From Suilimivivens sp963618065 (lineage in GTDB: Bacteria > Bacillota > Clostridia > Lachnospirales > Lachnospiraceae): a stretch of DNA of 64,000 nt. Where the stretch lies: positions 1 through 64,000 of the forward strand of contig CAVERH010000012.1 of NCBI GenBank assembly GCA_963618065.1. The letters run 5' to 3'. This document shows, in pieces, positions 26,516-35,124 of the stretch (its first letter is position 1; every line of letters begins with the position of its first letter). A program made the position numbers and the translations under genes. Under the pieces are notes generated by a model. That model did no database searches and was not told the DNA's origin. It worked only from the letters and a program-made list of their open reading frames with translations.

Positions 26516-27476
26516 TTATATTGCCTTTACATTAAGTCCAAGAAGCTTTGCAATTCCGAAGAACCCATACATGGTTTCAGTATCATTCAATACTGTCGTG
26601 TAATCGGTTCCTGCCGGGAAAGTAATCTCGTAAGCTGTTTTCTGATAGTTAAACTGAATGGTTACTGCTACATCATTCCGCTCTGCCATCTTCTTAAGTA
26701 CATAATCAGAAATGGTACTCCATGATTTTGCATCATAGATTACCGTACCGTTCTGCGGTGCTTCCTTAACCTTTCCGTACAGCTCCTTCACAAAAACCTG
26801 TGCTGCGGAAATTGGCTGTTTCTCCTTAATATCTCCACAGGAACACATATAGACGTAAACTCCGTCCTGATCGATTGTTGGATCAGTGAGAATCTTCCAG
26901 TCGTATGTATGTTCGTGAGCGTAGCTGGAAGCCACTTGGGGAGATGACGATATAATTGGAGATTGAGATTTAACCTTGAATAACTTGTAGGTTACATGCT
27001 CATCATGTCCATCCATTTGATAATCATAATCATCATCCTCAAACCAGCTTCTTATTGTATAAAAATCATTCACTCTATTTTCGTCATTGTTATAGCATTT
27101 CGTATAAAAATCGCAGTATTCAAACCCATATTCATACCCATATTCATACCCAACTACATATACCGTACCCTTTGTCTCAAAGGTCTCCGCATTACCAAAT
27201 ATACCACCATTTTCTAACATACCGGATGCTACTGCCTTTTCAAAATCAGCGTTTACAACATCTGCATCATACTTAGGTATTCCGTAATCTTTTATTAATT
27301 TCTTTACATCATCTTCAGAGCTACAGCTTGTAAAATCAATCGTTGCATATTCCTCTGCTGCTCTACTCTCTGTTACAATTCCAAGGCGTTCTGCCATACC
27401 CCCCGGGTATCATTCCGAGTGACAGGGCTGCTACACTTGCTGCAGCAACTAAACTTTTCACTAATTGTTTCTTCAT
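26516..27476 (-). pseudogene. Secreted protein of unknown function, out of frame at a G6 run
   Basis: ATG at 27476 (AAGGAG upstream) opens a signal peptide, MKKQLVKSLVAAASVAALSL, whose frame ends shortly afterwards. A second frame starting MAERLGIVTES runs from 27397 to 26516 and contains a tyrosine-rich stretch (YEYGYEYGFEYCDFY), an HTYDWKILTDPT/CSCG segment and a C-terminal domain ending FFGIAKLLGLNVKAI. The junction is a run of six G (plus strand C at 27399-27404); five G would join signal peptide and mature part as one 319-residue protein. It may be phase-variable, decayed or mis-assembled. No domain function is known to me. Confidence 0.7.
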
Positions 27477-27534
27477 CCTATGTCTCTCCTTGTATAAAAT
27501 AATATAGATGTCCTTTATCAGGACTCCAAGAAAC

Positions 27535-27564
27535 ATCATACTCATACAACTCATGCTCTGTCAA
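27535..27564 (-). promoter_or_regulatory. Promoter of the secreted-protein gene
   Basis: Minus strand TTGACA (27564-27559), 18 bp, TATGAT (27540-27535). It lies about 60 bp upstream of the signal-peptide start. Confidence 0.7.
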
Positions 27565-27606
27565 GTATTCTGCTCGCTATTATCAAAAAATGCGGAGCTT
27601 ATATTC

Positions 27607-27822
27607 TTATTTCCAGCATTTACTGCATGGAGTAAGTCCAAGTTTTTTAGCTGCTTCGTCGTTTCCGACAGCCTTTGCCACATCCGGATAGGTCTCCGCG
27701 TAGAAATCTGCATCAAACACCGTACCATCCGGCATCGTCTTCGGAGCTGCCTGAATATCCATTTCCGTAAACAAAAAGAAGCTGCACATAATAAGTACTG
27801 CAAGTGTTAATCGTTTCTGCAT
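27607..27822 (-). CDS. Small secreted peptide with a YPDV motif
   Basis: A 71-residue product starting MQKRLTLAVLIMC after GGAGGAAT. Residues 1-25 form a signal peptide, probably cut near IQAA. The mature part, about 45 residues, contains DGTVFDADFYAETYPDVAKA and ends in a CSKC pair. The FDADFYAETYPDV stretch resembles the start of a repeat found in longer Clostridia surface proteins, so this may be a shortened relative. The CxxC could bind metal or form a disulfide. It lies upstream of the other secreted-protein gene in the same direction. Confidence 0.6.
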   Translation of the reverse strand: MQKRLTLAVLIMCSFFLFTEMDIQAAPKTMPDGTVFDADFYAETYPDVAKAVGNDEAAKKLGLTPCSKCWK

Positions 27823-27925
27823 ACCAATTCCTCCCTCATATAAGCACATTTATCTATTCAGAATAGTTACGCACATTTCTTTTAATTTCATATTCATTAC
27901 CCCTAACTTATTTGTATCATATGAC

Positions 27926-29674
27926 TCAAATAAGTTTATCTTCTGTCAGCATCTCATACGTCACGCCATACTTCCTTGCAATATCACTTGCAAAGGATTT
28001 GCCGATCGGAGGTGCAATTTCGATCTTATAGGAACGCTTCTCTCCCTCATTGTGTACTACAAGTGAAAAGGCTTTTCCCTCGTAAGCTTCTTCATTGATC
28101 TCATCAATGTCGAACGCCAGCTTATGCATATGGGTATTGTAAATCGTCCGCATTCCCTTTTTCAGGATGGCTCTGACGGAATCCCGTGCAATGTAATACC
28201 CTTCCTCGAACGATGTGGTGGAGAAGGTTTCATTCATAAGGAAAAGACTGTGCTTCGTCGCATCGGCATACATTTCCTTAAACCGTTTGCATTCCTCTCC
28301 GAGACGTCCCAGATCAAAGGTCTTGTCCTCATCTGCGGGGAAATGCGTATAGATATTATCTGCCGGAGCAAAGCAGAACGCCTCTCCCGGAACGTAAATG
28401 CCTCCCTGTGCAAGCACAAACAACTGTCCGATGGACTGTGTGATCGTGGTCTTGCCTCCGCGGTTTGCACCGGTCAGGATATAGAGCCGATGCTCCCGGT
28501 CAAAAAGAAGATCATTCGTTACCACATTCGTCATGTCGGCATCCTCCGCTGCCACCAGCTTCAGATTATAAATTCCGACGGCTTTCATGTAAAAATCAGT
28601 ATCTTCAGCTTCCGTATCATCCATCTGTTTCGAAGCTACCGTCGGCTTCACAAGCCGGACTCCCTTTTGCTGGAGCTTTTCCATATATTCTGCCCACTTG
28701 ATATAGTACAGTAATTCCGGAATCAGATCGGTCATGTCGGTTATTGTGACCGATACATACTTATTGAGGGTTTCCCTCAGCTTACGCACCATTCCGGAAA
28801 TCATATGATTCACGATTCGATCCATATACCGGGTGACATCCCTGGATGGATCATTATCCGCAATCGTTGAAATCCCGATCGCTGCATTTACCGGATTCCT
28901 TGCCATGGCATTGAGATTTCCTACCTTGAACATAGCCTCCGTAACAGCATTGGAGTCTCCGGCCTCTACCTGCTGGAACTTATAATTCTCCTTCCACTCC
29001 GTGCTCTCGCTGATTTTATCCTTAGACGAAATATGATCGTAAAAGCTTCCCAGCACACCGGCTTTCGTAAACGTCTTGCTGTTGATGGATAAAAGCCCGA
29101 CCGCATCTGCTTCGAACCGATCATTCAGATTAATGCCGACCGTAATACTCCTCACCCGGGAGGTATGGATTTTCAGTTCGGAAATATCTTTCCTTAATTC
29201 ACCGAATCCGTTGCTGTGATAAAGCTCCTTCACGTAATCACGCAGTCCGGAAAGCCCCTGTGAATGGATCGCTTTATCCTCCAGACAATGATAAATGGCA
29301 TCCACGCACTCAATATAATCATTGATTTCGTCGAGACGGTGCAGAAGATCCCAGACCGTTGCGTGCTCTTCATATTCCTTGCTCAGACACCCATAGTCCT
29401 TCAGAAAATTAATCTTATCCAGAATCTTCATCAGAGACTCACGCATTTCCTTATGATGAATCATATCCTCAAAAATATCACAGCGGTACTGCGTCACAAA
29501 CGGATCCGCACACAGCTTCGACATTGTATTCATAATCAGATTCTGCTCCGATTCCTTCGGCGTCAGCTGCTTACAGATCTGATCCAGTCCCAGATCGTGC
29601 AAAGCCGTCGGACTGAGCTTCTTATATTCTGCGGATTCAAGTGGATATAACAGACTGTATTTTTTATTACTCAT
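27926..29674 (-). CDS. MutS-family ATPase (mismatch-recognition domain absent)
   Basis: About 582 residues from MSNKKYSLLYP, whose start has AGGAAGGAAAC upstream; an earlier in-frame start at 29764 lacks a site. The N-terminal 370 residues are helical lever and clamp-like. The C-terminal ATPase has Walker A LTGANRGGKTT near 410, a Walker B/signature region LFLMNETFSTTSFEEGYYIARDS near 500 and NTHMHKLAFDI as the switch. It lacks the mismatch-recognition N-terminus of MutS and the Smr end of MutS2, resembling the stand-alone MutS-like proteins of Firmicutes whose role is unknown. Confidence 0.8.
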   Translation of the reverse strand: MSNKKYSLLYPLESAEYKKLSPTALHDLGLDQICKQLTPKESEQNLIMNTMSKLCADPFVTQYRCDIFEDMIHHKEMRESLMKILDKINFLKDYGCLSKEYEEHATVWDLLHRLDEINDYIECVDAIYHCLEDKAIHSQGLSGLRDYVKELYHSNGFGELRKDISELKIHTSRVRSITVGINLNDRFEADAVGLLSINSKTFTKAGVLGSFYDHISSKDKISESTEWKENYKFQQVEAGDSNAVTEAMFKVGNLNAMARNPVNAAIGISTIADNDPSRDVTRYMDRIVNHMISGMVRKLRETLNKYVSVTITDMTDLIPELLYYIKWAEYMEKLQQKGVRLVKPTVASKQMDDTEAEDTDFYMKAVGIYNLKLVAAEDADMTNVVTNDLLFDREHRLYILTGANRGGKTTITQSIGQLFVLAQGGIYVPGEAFCFAPADNIYTHFPADEDKTFDLGRLGEECKRFKEMYADATKHSLFLMNETFSTTSFEEGYYIARDSVRAILKKGMRTIYNTHMHKLAFDIDEINEEAYEGKAFSLVVHNEGEKRSYKIEIAPPIGKSFASDIARKYGVTYEMLTEDKLI

Positions 29675-29950
29675 AAATGTTTCCTTCCTGATTTCTTTCG
29701 TAGCAGGATTTATAAATGAACTCGTTTTACATAATCGATTTGCATAATTGTTTATCCAAACCATTTTTCAATATGATATGGCATAATCCTGTCTCTTTTA
29801 GTTTAATCTTTTCTCCTTCTATAAGCAAATACAAAATCCTCTGCATCATGCACTTTTCCCGCTGCTCCATACCACAATACCACAGTTTCTTGCTGCAATT
29901 TCCCTGAACAACCATAAAGAATTCAACAACCGCATCCATCCCGAAAATCA
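29675..29950. other. Spacer with no gene I can support
   Basis: Lies between the MutS-like gene and the terminator of acetolactate synthase. A minus-strand frame here starts inside the terminator hairpin and has no ribosome binding site or recognisable motif. I see no clear promoter consensus. Confidence 0.4.
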
Positions 29951-30000
29951 AAAAGAACCCTTTAAAATGTGATAAGTTCACCAACATTTCAAAGGGCTCC
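29951..30000 (-). terminator. Terminator of the acetolactate synthase gene
   Basis: On the minus strand GAGCCCTTTGAAATG pairs with CATTTTAAAGGGTTC (one bulge) and is followed by TTTTTG, seven bases after the stop codon. Confidence 0.8.
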
Positions 30001-30006
30001 TGAATG

Positions 30007-31689
30007 TTATTCAAATTTTTCCTGCAGGTACTCGGACAATTTCGTATTTTCACTGTAATCCACCGGGCAGTCAATGATACAGGGAACGTTCTGCTTAAAG
30101 GCATCCTCCAGAATCAGGATCAGATCCTCTGCCTTTTCCACACGATATCCTTTCGCATGCATGCTTTCTGCATACTTCACAAAATCGGGATTCGTGAAAT
30201 CCACATAACAATGCTTTCCAAAATGATCTATCTGCTTCCATTTAATCAGACCATAGCTGGCATCCGAAAAGATCAGCGTGACAATCGGTGTGCCTTCCCG
30301 CAGCGCTGTCTCATATTCCTGACTGTTCATCATAAAGCCGCCATCACCGGAGATCGCAAGCACCTTTTTCTCCGGATTGATCAGCTTTGCGGAAACCGCA
30401 CCGGGAACCGCAATTCCCATCGTCGCAAATCCATTTGAAATGATGCAGGTATTGGGCTTATAGCAGTTATACTCACGGGCGATCCACATCTTATGCGCAC
30501 CTACATCGGAAATCACAATATCATCCTCTCCCATAAATTTCCGCACATCATACAGAATCTTCTGCGGCTTCATCGGGAAGGATTTATCATCTGCAAAGCT
30601 TTCGTATTCCCTTACCATTTCCTTTTTCAAATCCAGAATTTCTTCCGGTTCATCCTTTTCCTCGCAGCGGAACTGGATCTGCTGCAGTGAATAGGAAATA
30701 TCACCAACCACCTGTACCTCCGGCTGATAAAGCATGTTGATATGAGCCGGACGCTGGTCGATATGAATGATCTTGTGCTTTCCTCCCGCATTCCATTTTC
30801 CCGGTGCAAATTCGACAATATCATAGCCGATCGCAATCACAAGATCTGCCATGTCCAGAATCTTATTCTGGTAGTCCTTCTGCGGAATGCCGACGGTCCA
30901 CATGGAGTATTTATTATTATAAGGGATGATGCCCTTTGCCATCATGGTATTCACAACCGGAATCCTCAGTTCATCCGCAAAGCTGGTAAGTGCTTCTCCT
31001 GCATGATTCCGCACTGCGCTGTGTCCTACGAGAACCACCGGATGCTTTGCTTTATAAATCATGGCCGCTGCCTGGTCAATACTGCTGAAGGAAGCATATT
31101 CTTTGGAGCATACCGGCTTGTTAATGGGCTCCTCTGCAAGTCCCGGAGTTACCTTCATCTTCGCTACGTTGGTCGGCAGATCGATGTGGCAGGCTCCCGG
31201 CTTTTCACTCTCCGCATATTTAAAGGCAATCCGCATGATTTCATTGACCGAATCCGGATTCACAATCTGCTTGCTCCGTTTGGTGATCGGTGCAAACAAT
31301 TCCACCAGATCCAGATACTGATGGGAGGTCAGATGCATCCGTTCTGTTCCTACCTGTCCGGTAATTGCTATGAGGGGCGCCCCATCCGAATTGGCATCGG
31401 CCGTGCCGGTGATCAGATTGGTTGCGCCGGGTCCTAACGTGGAAAAGCACACGCCCGCCTTTCCGGTAAGCCGTCCGTACATATCTGCCATGAATGCGGC
31501 TCCCTGTTCATGCCGCACCACAACGACACGGATATCCGACTTTTCCAGTGCATTCATCATGTCTAAATTTTCTTCGCCCGGAATTCCGAAAACGTACTCC
31601 ACGCCTTCCTTTTCCAGGCACTTCACAAGAACCTCCGCGGCGGTACAGCCCTGCTGTTCTTCTTCCCTTACTTGTTCGCTGTTGCTCAT
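30007..31689 (-). CDS. alsS: Acetolactate synthase, AlsS-like (thiamine-diphosphate enzyme)
   Basis: A 560-residue protein. The start (MSNSEQVREEEQQG) follows GGGAGGAA. VVRHEQGAAFMAD holds the cofactor-activating glutamate; LGPGATNLITG, the central FAD-like domain and the ThDP/Mg motif ISGDGGFMMNSQEYETA near 450 follow, with YGLIKWKQ typical of catabolic AlsS. It condenses two pyruvates to acetolactate, for acetoin or for branched-chain amino acids. No small regulatory subunit gene lies beside it. Its promoter and leader are nearly the same as those of livK 14 kb away, arguing for a branched-chain amino-acid link. The leader frame reads into alsS without a stop. Confidence 0.88.
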   Translation of the reverse strand: MSNSEQVREEEQQGCTAAEVLVKCLEKEGVEYVFGIPGEENLDMMNALEKSDIRVVVVRHEQGAAFMADMYGRLTGKAGVCFSTLGPGATNLITGTADANSDGAPLIAITGQVGTERMHLTSHQYLDLVELFAPITKRSKQIVNPDSVNEIMRIAFKYAESEKPGACHIDLPTNVAKMKVTPGLAEEPINKPVCSKEYASFSSIDQAAAMIYKAKHPVVLVGHSAVRNHAGEALTSFADELRIPVVNTMMAKGIIPYNNKYSMWTVGIPQKDYQNKILDMADLVIAIGYDIVEFAPGKWNAGGKHKIIHIDQRPAHINMLYQPEVQVVGDISYSLQQIQFRCEEKDEPEEILDLKKEMVREYESFADDKSFPMKPQKILYDVRKFMGEDDIVISDVGAHKMWIAREYNCYKPNTCIISNGFATMGIAVPGAVSAKLINPEKKVLAISGDGGFMMNSQEYETALREGTPIVTLIFSDASYGLIKWKQIDHFGKHCYVDFTNPDFVKYAESMHAKGYRVEKAEDLILILEDAFKQNVPCIIDCPVDYSENTKLSEYLQEKFE

Positions 31690-31705
31690 GTTGTTATTCC
31701 TCCCT

Positions 31706-31861
31706 CGTAAAAAAACTAAAGCCGTCTCCCGGGCATTTACCTGGAAAACGACTTTGTTTTCATTCACGTAATTATTGATCATGCATTCTGTTTTATAAGA
31801 CTTTCTTTCCGTAAGCCTTCTTTACGAAACGCATTCTAGCACAATTCCATCTCTCCGTAAA
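31706..31861 (-). promoter_or_regulatory. Promoter and terminator-type leader of alsS
   Basis: Minus strand TTTACG (31861-31856), 17 bp, TAGAAT (31838-31833, extended by TG one base upstream). In the leader, AAAGTCGTTTTCC (31755-31743) pairs over 13 bp, with G:U pairs, with GGGAGACGGCTTT (31730-31718), followed by AGTTTTTTT: an intrinsic terminator before the gene. GAAAAC (31761-31756) can instead pair with GTTTTC of the same arm, giving an alternative fold. The same design precedes livK. A leader frame with ENKVVF is an alternative signal. Confidence 0.75.
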
Positions 31862-31869
31862 GAGCTTTT

Positions 31870-32532
31870 TTACGTTTCCTGCTTGTGCTTGAATTCGTCT
31901 TCCTGCTGCCATTCCTTCAGTTTATACTTGATGTACATTTCCATGACATCCACACACTCGGCACGGCCCATCTTGTCGCTGTTCAGCACCAGATCATAGT
32001 TGGTCGGATTCGTCCAGTCTTTACCATGGGTATAATATCTGTAGTAGTCAGCACGATATTTATCGGTCTTCTCAATGAGGCGGTGGGCTTCCGGTTCTGT
32101 TACGCACATCTTATTACGGATGGATGCCACACAGGCTGCCCGCGGCGCTTCAATATAAAAGCTGATCACATGATCATAGTCCTTCAACACATAGTCCGCA
32201 CATTTGCCTACGATAATGCAGGATTCCGTCTCCGCAAGCTTCTTAATAATCTGGGCCTGAATGGTAAACAGATTGTCGTTAGACACGAAGTCCTTGTCAC
32301 TTGGCTGGATAATCCGGTTCTCATAGCTGTGCAGCCGCTTCAAAAATCCACCGGTCAGCTTCTCATCATTCTTACTGAAAATCTCTTCGTTGATTCCGCT
32401 TTCGTCCGATGCCATCTTCAAAATATCCCGTTCATAACAGGAGATTCCAAGACGTTCTGCCAGCTTCATGCTGATACTTTTTCCACCGGATCCAAAGCCT
32501 CTGGCTACTGTAATTACATAATTCCCTTTCAT
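31870..32532 (-). CDS. Cytidylate kinase-like family protein
   Basis: A 220-residue P-loop protein. From the ATG at 32532 (TGTGGAGGAAAT upstream) it reads MKGNYVITVARGFGSGGKSI with the P-loop at 12-19. The LAERLGISCYERDIL and RAACVASIRNK...EKTDKYRADYYRYYT segments agree with the PF13189 group, relatives of CMP kinase of unknown substrate common in gut Clostridia. The start codon overlaps the RidA stop by four bases, so it is translationally coupled to the ridA operon. Its function in the ureide pathway is not obvious; it may simply ride in the operon. Confidence 0.85.
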   Translation of the reverse strand: MKGNYVITVARGFGSGGKSISMKLAERLGISCYERDILKMASDESGINEEIFSKNDEKLTGGFLKRLHSYENRIIQPSDKDFVSNDNLFTIQAQIIKKLAETESCIIVGKCADYVLKDYDHVISFYIEAPRAACVASIRNKMCVTEPEAHRLIEKTDKYRADYYRYYTHGKDWTNPTNYDLVLNSDKMGRAECVDVMEMYIKYKLKEWQQEDEFKHKQET

Positions 32533-32912
32533 TCTATTTCCTCCACATACACGACGGCTTCCACCTCGCACAAGGCATTCATTGGCAATGTTTTAACTGC
32601 AACACAGCTTCTTGCCGGTTTTCCTGTAAGATACTCTGCATACACTTGATTAAATTCCTGAAAATCATTCATATCTGCCAAAAAACAGGTCGTTTTCACT
32701 ACATTCTCATACGATGCTCCTGCTTCTTTCAAAATGACACCTAAGTTTTCAAGGCTTTGTCTGGCCTGTTCGCCCACGGTTTCTCCCTGAAGCTTTCCCG
32801 TTTCCGGATCCGTACCAGTGAGTCCTGACACAAACAACAGATTTCCTGCCTGAATGGCCTGTGAGTAAGGACCTACCGGAGCCGGTGCCTTATCCGTATA
32901 TATTGCTTTCAT
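32529..32912 (-). CDS. ridA: RidA-family enamine/imine deaminase
   Basis: A 127-residue RidA protein. AGGAG precedes the ATG at 32912 by eight bases. GPYSQAI near 15-21, the RSCVAV arginine near 103 and the C-terminal CEVEAVVYVEE glutamate are the ligand-binding set of active RidA. It hydrolyses reactive 2-aminoacrylate-type enamines made by PLP enzymes, protecting aminotransferases. This fits its place next to two aminotransferase genes and the racemase. It overlaps the downstream kinase-like gene by four bases. Confidence 0.92.
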   Translation of the reverse strand: MKAIYTDKAPAPVGPYSQAIQAGNLLFVSGLTGTDPETGKLQGETVGEQARQSLENLGVILKEAGASYENVVKTTCFLADMNDFQEFNQVYAEYLTGKPARSCVAVKTLPMNALCEVEAVVYVEEIE

Positions 32913-32987
32913 TCTCAATCTCCTACTTCTTCTAATTCAGCATTTCTTCCTGGCATGCTCTAAATATGCTCCTGATGTACTTACTGC

Positions 32988-33656
32988 TTAATCCCGGTTG
33001 GTGTATAATCTCACCTTACTTGTCGTAAGGCCGGCATTTACCAGACCTTCTGCCACAATCAGGCCACATACCACACCATCCAGTACCGGCACCTGTAATC
33101 GCTTTGTCAACTCTTCGGTAAGATCGCAAAGTCCGGCACAACCAAGAACCAGAACCTCCGCATAATCCTCTTTCATGGCTCTTCTTGCCGCCTCTTCATA
33201 AGCGTCAAACTCATCGGTAATCGACGGATCGGTTACCTTGACGGATGCCAGATAATGATCCAGTCCATATTCATGAATGATGTCTTCCTTATGGGTTACC
33301 GAATGTGGATCCGTTGCAAGAACAGTAAACCGGGCGCCCAGCATCGGGGCTAAACGCATAGAAGCTTCTCCGATCCCAATTACCGGCTTATGTGAAATCT
33401 GCCGCAGAATATGCATATTGGGATCGCAGTGGCAGGCTACCAGAAAGGCATCTGTCGTTTCCTCATTCTCCTTGATAATCTGAATCATACCGGGAAGTGC
33501 CTTGGCATGGTCCTCATAATAATCAATAAATTCCGGTGCTCCCGGCGTCGATACGGCAACGGCTTCAAACCGTCCGTTCACATATCCATCTGCTGCTTTC
33601 TGAATGGATGCGGTCATTGCATCCGAACTGTTCGGATTAATGATGATAATTTTCAT
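32988..33656 (-). CDS. Asp/Glu/hydantoin racemase family (allantoin or hydantoin racemase-like)
   Basis: A 222-residue protein with the two catalytic cysteine regions of the family: LVACHCDPN near 73-81 and VLGCAGLCDLTEEL near 175. The opening IIINPNSSDAMTASI is typical of hydantoin/allantoin racemases such as HpxA and HyuE. These enzymes interconvert the stereoisomers of 5-substituted hydantoins or allantoin so a stereospecific ring-opening enzyme can use both. It lies directly downstream of the allantoinase-like gene, the expected partner. Confidence 0.85.
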   Translation of the reverse strand: MKIIIINPNSSDAMTASIQKAADGYVNGRFEAVAVSTPGAPEFIDYYEDHAKALPGMIQIIKENEETTDAFLVACHCDPNMHILRQISHKPVIGIGEASMRLAPMLGARFTVLATDPHSVTHKEDIIHEYGLDHYLASVKVTDPSITDEFDAYEEAARRAMKEDYAEVLVLGCAGLCDLTEELTKRLQVPVLDGVVCGLIVAEGLVNAGLTTSKVRLYTNRD

Positions 33657-33721
33657 ATCGCTCTTTCCTTTCTGATCTCATTTATAAAACTGCAACCAAT
33701 GCCTTGATCTTATCTGTCATT

Positions 33722-35113
33722 TTATTTCCCATGCTTCGGGCACACCAGTTGTCCGTATGCTTTCGCACTCTCGTCCACAATGCCATCCTTCATTAAAATG
33801 CGGCCTCTTAAAATGGTTGCACTTACCTGACAACGCAGCTTCCAGCCGTCATACGGAATCGCAATGTCTTTTGCATGCGAATAGTTCTTCTCTTTATCAA
33901 CGACCGTTTCATGGTCAAAATTGAACACGGCAAAGTCTGCATCCGCACCGACCTGGATCACGCCCTTCTGTGGGAAAATGCCGAACTTCTTTGCCGGATT
34001 CACACACAGGAGTTCAATCACTTTGGTAAGAGTCGTTCTGCCCTCCTGTACTGCATCCAGCATCAGGGGAAGACGAAGATCTACTCCCGGGAACCCGGAA
34101 ACAGCTGCAAAAATGTCCTTTAATCCTCTTGTCTTTTCTTCCAGAAGGAACGGGCTGTGATCGGATCCAATATAGTCTACCGTTCCGTCATTCACATAAT
34201 CCCACAGACGGTCTACCAGCTCTCTTGCACGCAGCGGAGGATTACACTTTGCAAAAGGACCGTGCTTTTCCAGATCCTCTTCATCCAGAAACAAATAGTG
34301 GGGACAGGTCTCTGCATAGACCTTGACGCCCTCCTGTCTTGCCTTTTTAATCAACTCCATCGCCTGCGGTGTCGATACATGCGCGATTTCAATTTTGGCA
34401 CCGGTCGCTTTGGCAAACCGCAGTACCCGCTCGACACTCTGTACCTCTGCCAGAACGGGCCGGCTGACAGCATGGGCCTTTCCGGTAATATATCCTTCTT
34501 CCTTACATTTCTGTGCAAGGAAATTACACAGATCATTGTCTTCTGCATGGAAGGCACAGAACAGGTCTGTCTTCGCCAGCTCCTGCATCACCGTGAGTAA
34601 CTGTCCGTCATCGGCTGTCGTCAGTCCCTGAAATTCTTCAAACCGACCATTCGGTGCTGCATGAAGGAAAGTTTTATAAGCAACAATTCTTCCATCCTCG
34701 GCAAGCTTTGTAATTTCTTCCGGATATTCACCGCCCAGTGCCCCATAGAAACAGAAATCCACAACACTCTGCTCATCAGCACGTTTAATACGGTTTTCCA
34801 GAATGGAAACATTATACTGGGGTGGAATGCTGATCGGGTGCTCCATGATGGTTGTCACACCGCCTGCTGCCGCTGCCAGTGTTTCGGTATAGAAGTTTCC
34901 TCTCTCCGTGTGTCCGGGATCTCTTACATGCATATGGGTATCAATGGCTCCCGGAATCAGATATTGTCCGTGAAGATCCAGAACCTCTTTTGCGTCAAAT
35001 TCCGTATCCTTCTGGGTCAGAAGAACAATCTTCCCATCCTTGACCCCGACAGAAACCTCGCTGAATGCTCCTTCCAGATAAACCTTTCCATTTTTAATCA
35101 GTAAGTCCAGCAT
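33722..35113 (-). CDS. Cyclic amidohydrolase, allantoinase/hydantoinase-like
   Basis: A 463-residue dihydroorotase-superfamily enzyme. Metal ligands are visible in DTHMHVRDPGH near 59-69, the carboxylated lysine candidate in VAYKTFLH near 147, HAEDNDLC near 190, EIAHVSTPQ near 243 and the catalytic aspartate in GSDHSPF near 317. ASRPVLAEVQSVERVL matches the AllB/hydantoinase branch better than pyrimidine dihydroorotase. It opens a five-membered cyclic ureide to an N-carbamoyl product. The next enzyme would be the M20 hydrolase at 46120-47304. The exact ring cannot be told from sequence. Confidence 0.87.
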   Translation of the reverse strand: MLDLLIKNGKVYLEGAFSEVSVGVKDGKIVLLTQKDTEFDAKEVLDLHGQYLIPGAIDTHMHVRDPGHTERGNFYTETLAAAAGGVTTIMEHPISIPPQYNVSILENRIKRADEQSVVDFCFYGALGGEYPEEITKLAEDGRIVAYKTFLHAAPNGRFEEFQGLTTADDGQLLTVMQELAKTDLFCAFHAEDNDLCNFLAQKCKEEGYITGKAHAVSRPVLAEVQSVERVLRFAKATGAKIEIAHVSTPQAMELIKKARQEGVKVYAETCPHYLFLDEEDLEKHGPFAKCNPPLRARELVDRLWDYVNDGTVDYIGSDHSPFLLEEKTRGLKDIFAAVSGFPGVDLRLPLMLDAVQEGRTTLTKVIELLCVNPAKKFGIFPQKGVIQVGADADFAVFNFDHETVVDKEKNYSHAKDIAIPYDGWKLRCQVSATILRGRILMKDGIVDESAKAYGQLVCPKHGK

Positions 35114-35124
35114 ATGACCGCCTC

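Noticed and set aside
29727..30104. 125-residue minus-strand protein
   Set aside because: It starts inside alsS in another frame, crosses that gene's terminator and has no ribosome binding site or motif.
30742..31437. 231-residue frame antisense to alsS
   Set aside because: Antisense shadow; alsS itself has all catalytic motifs.
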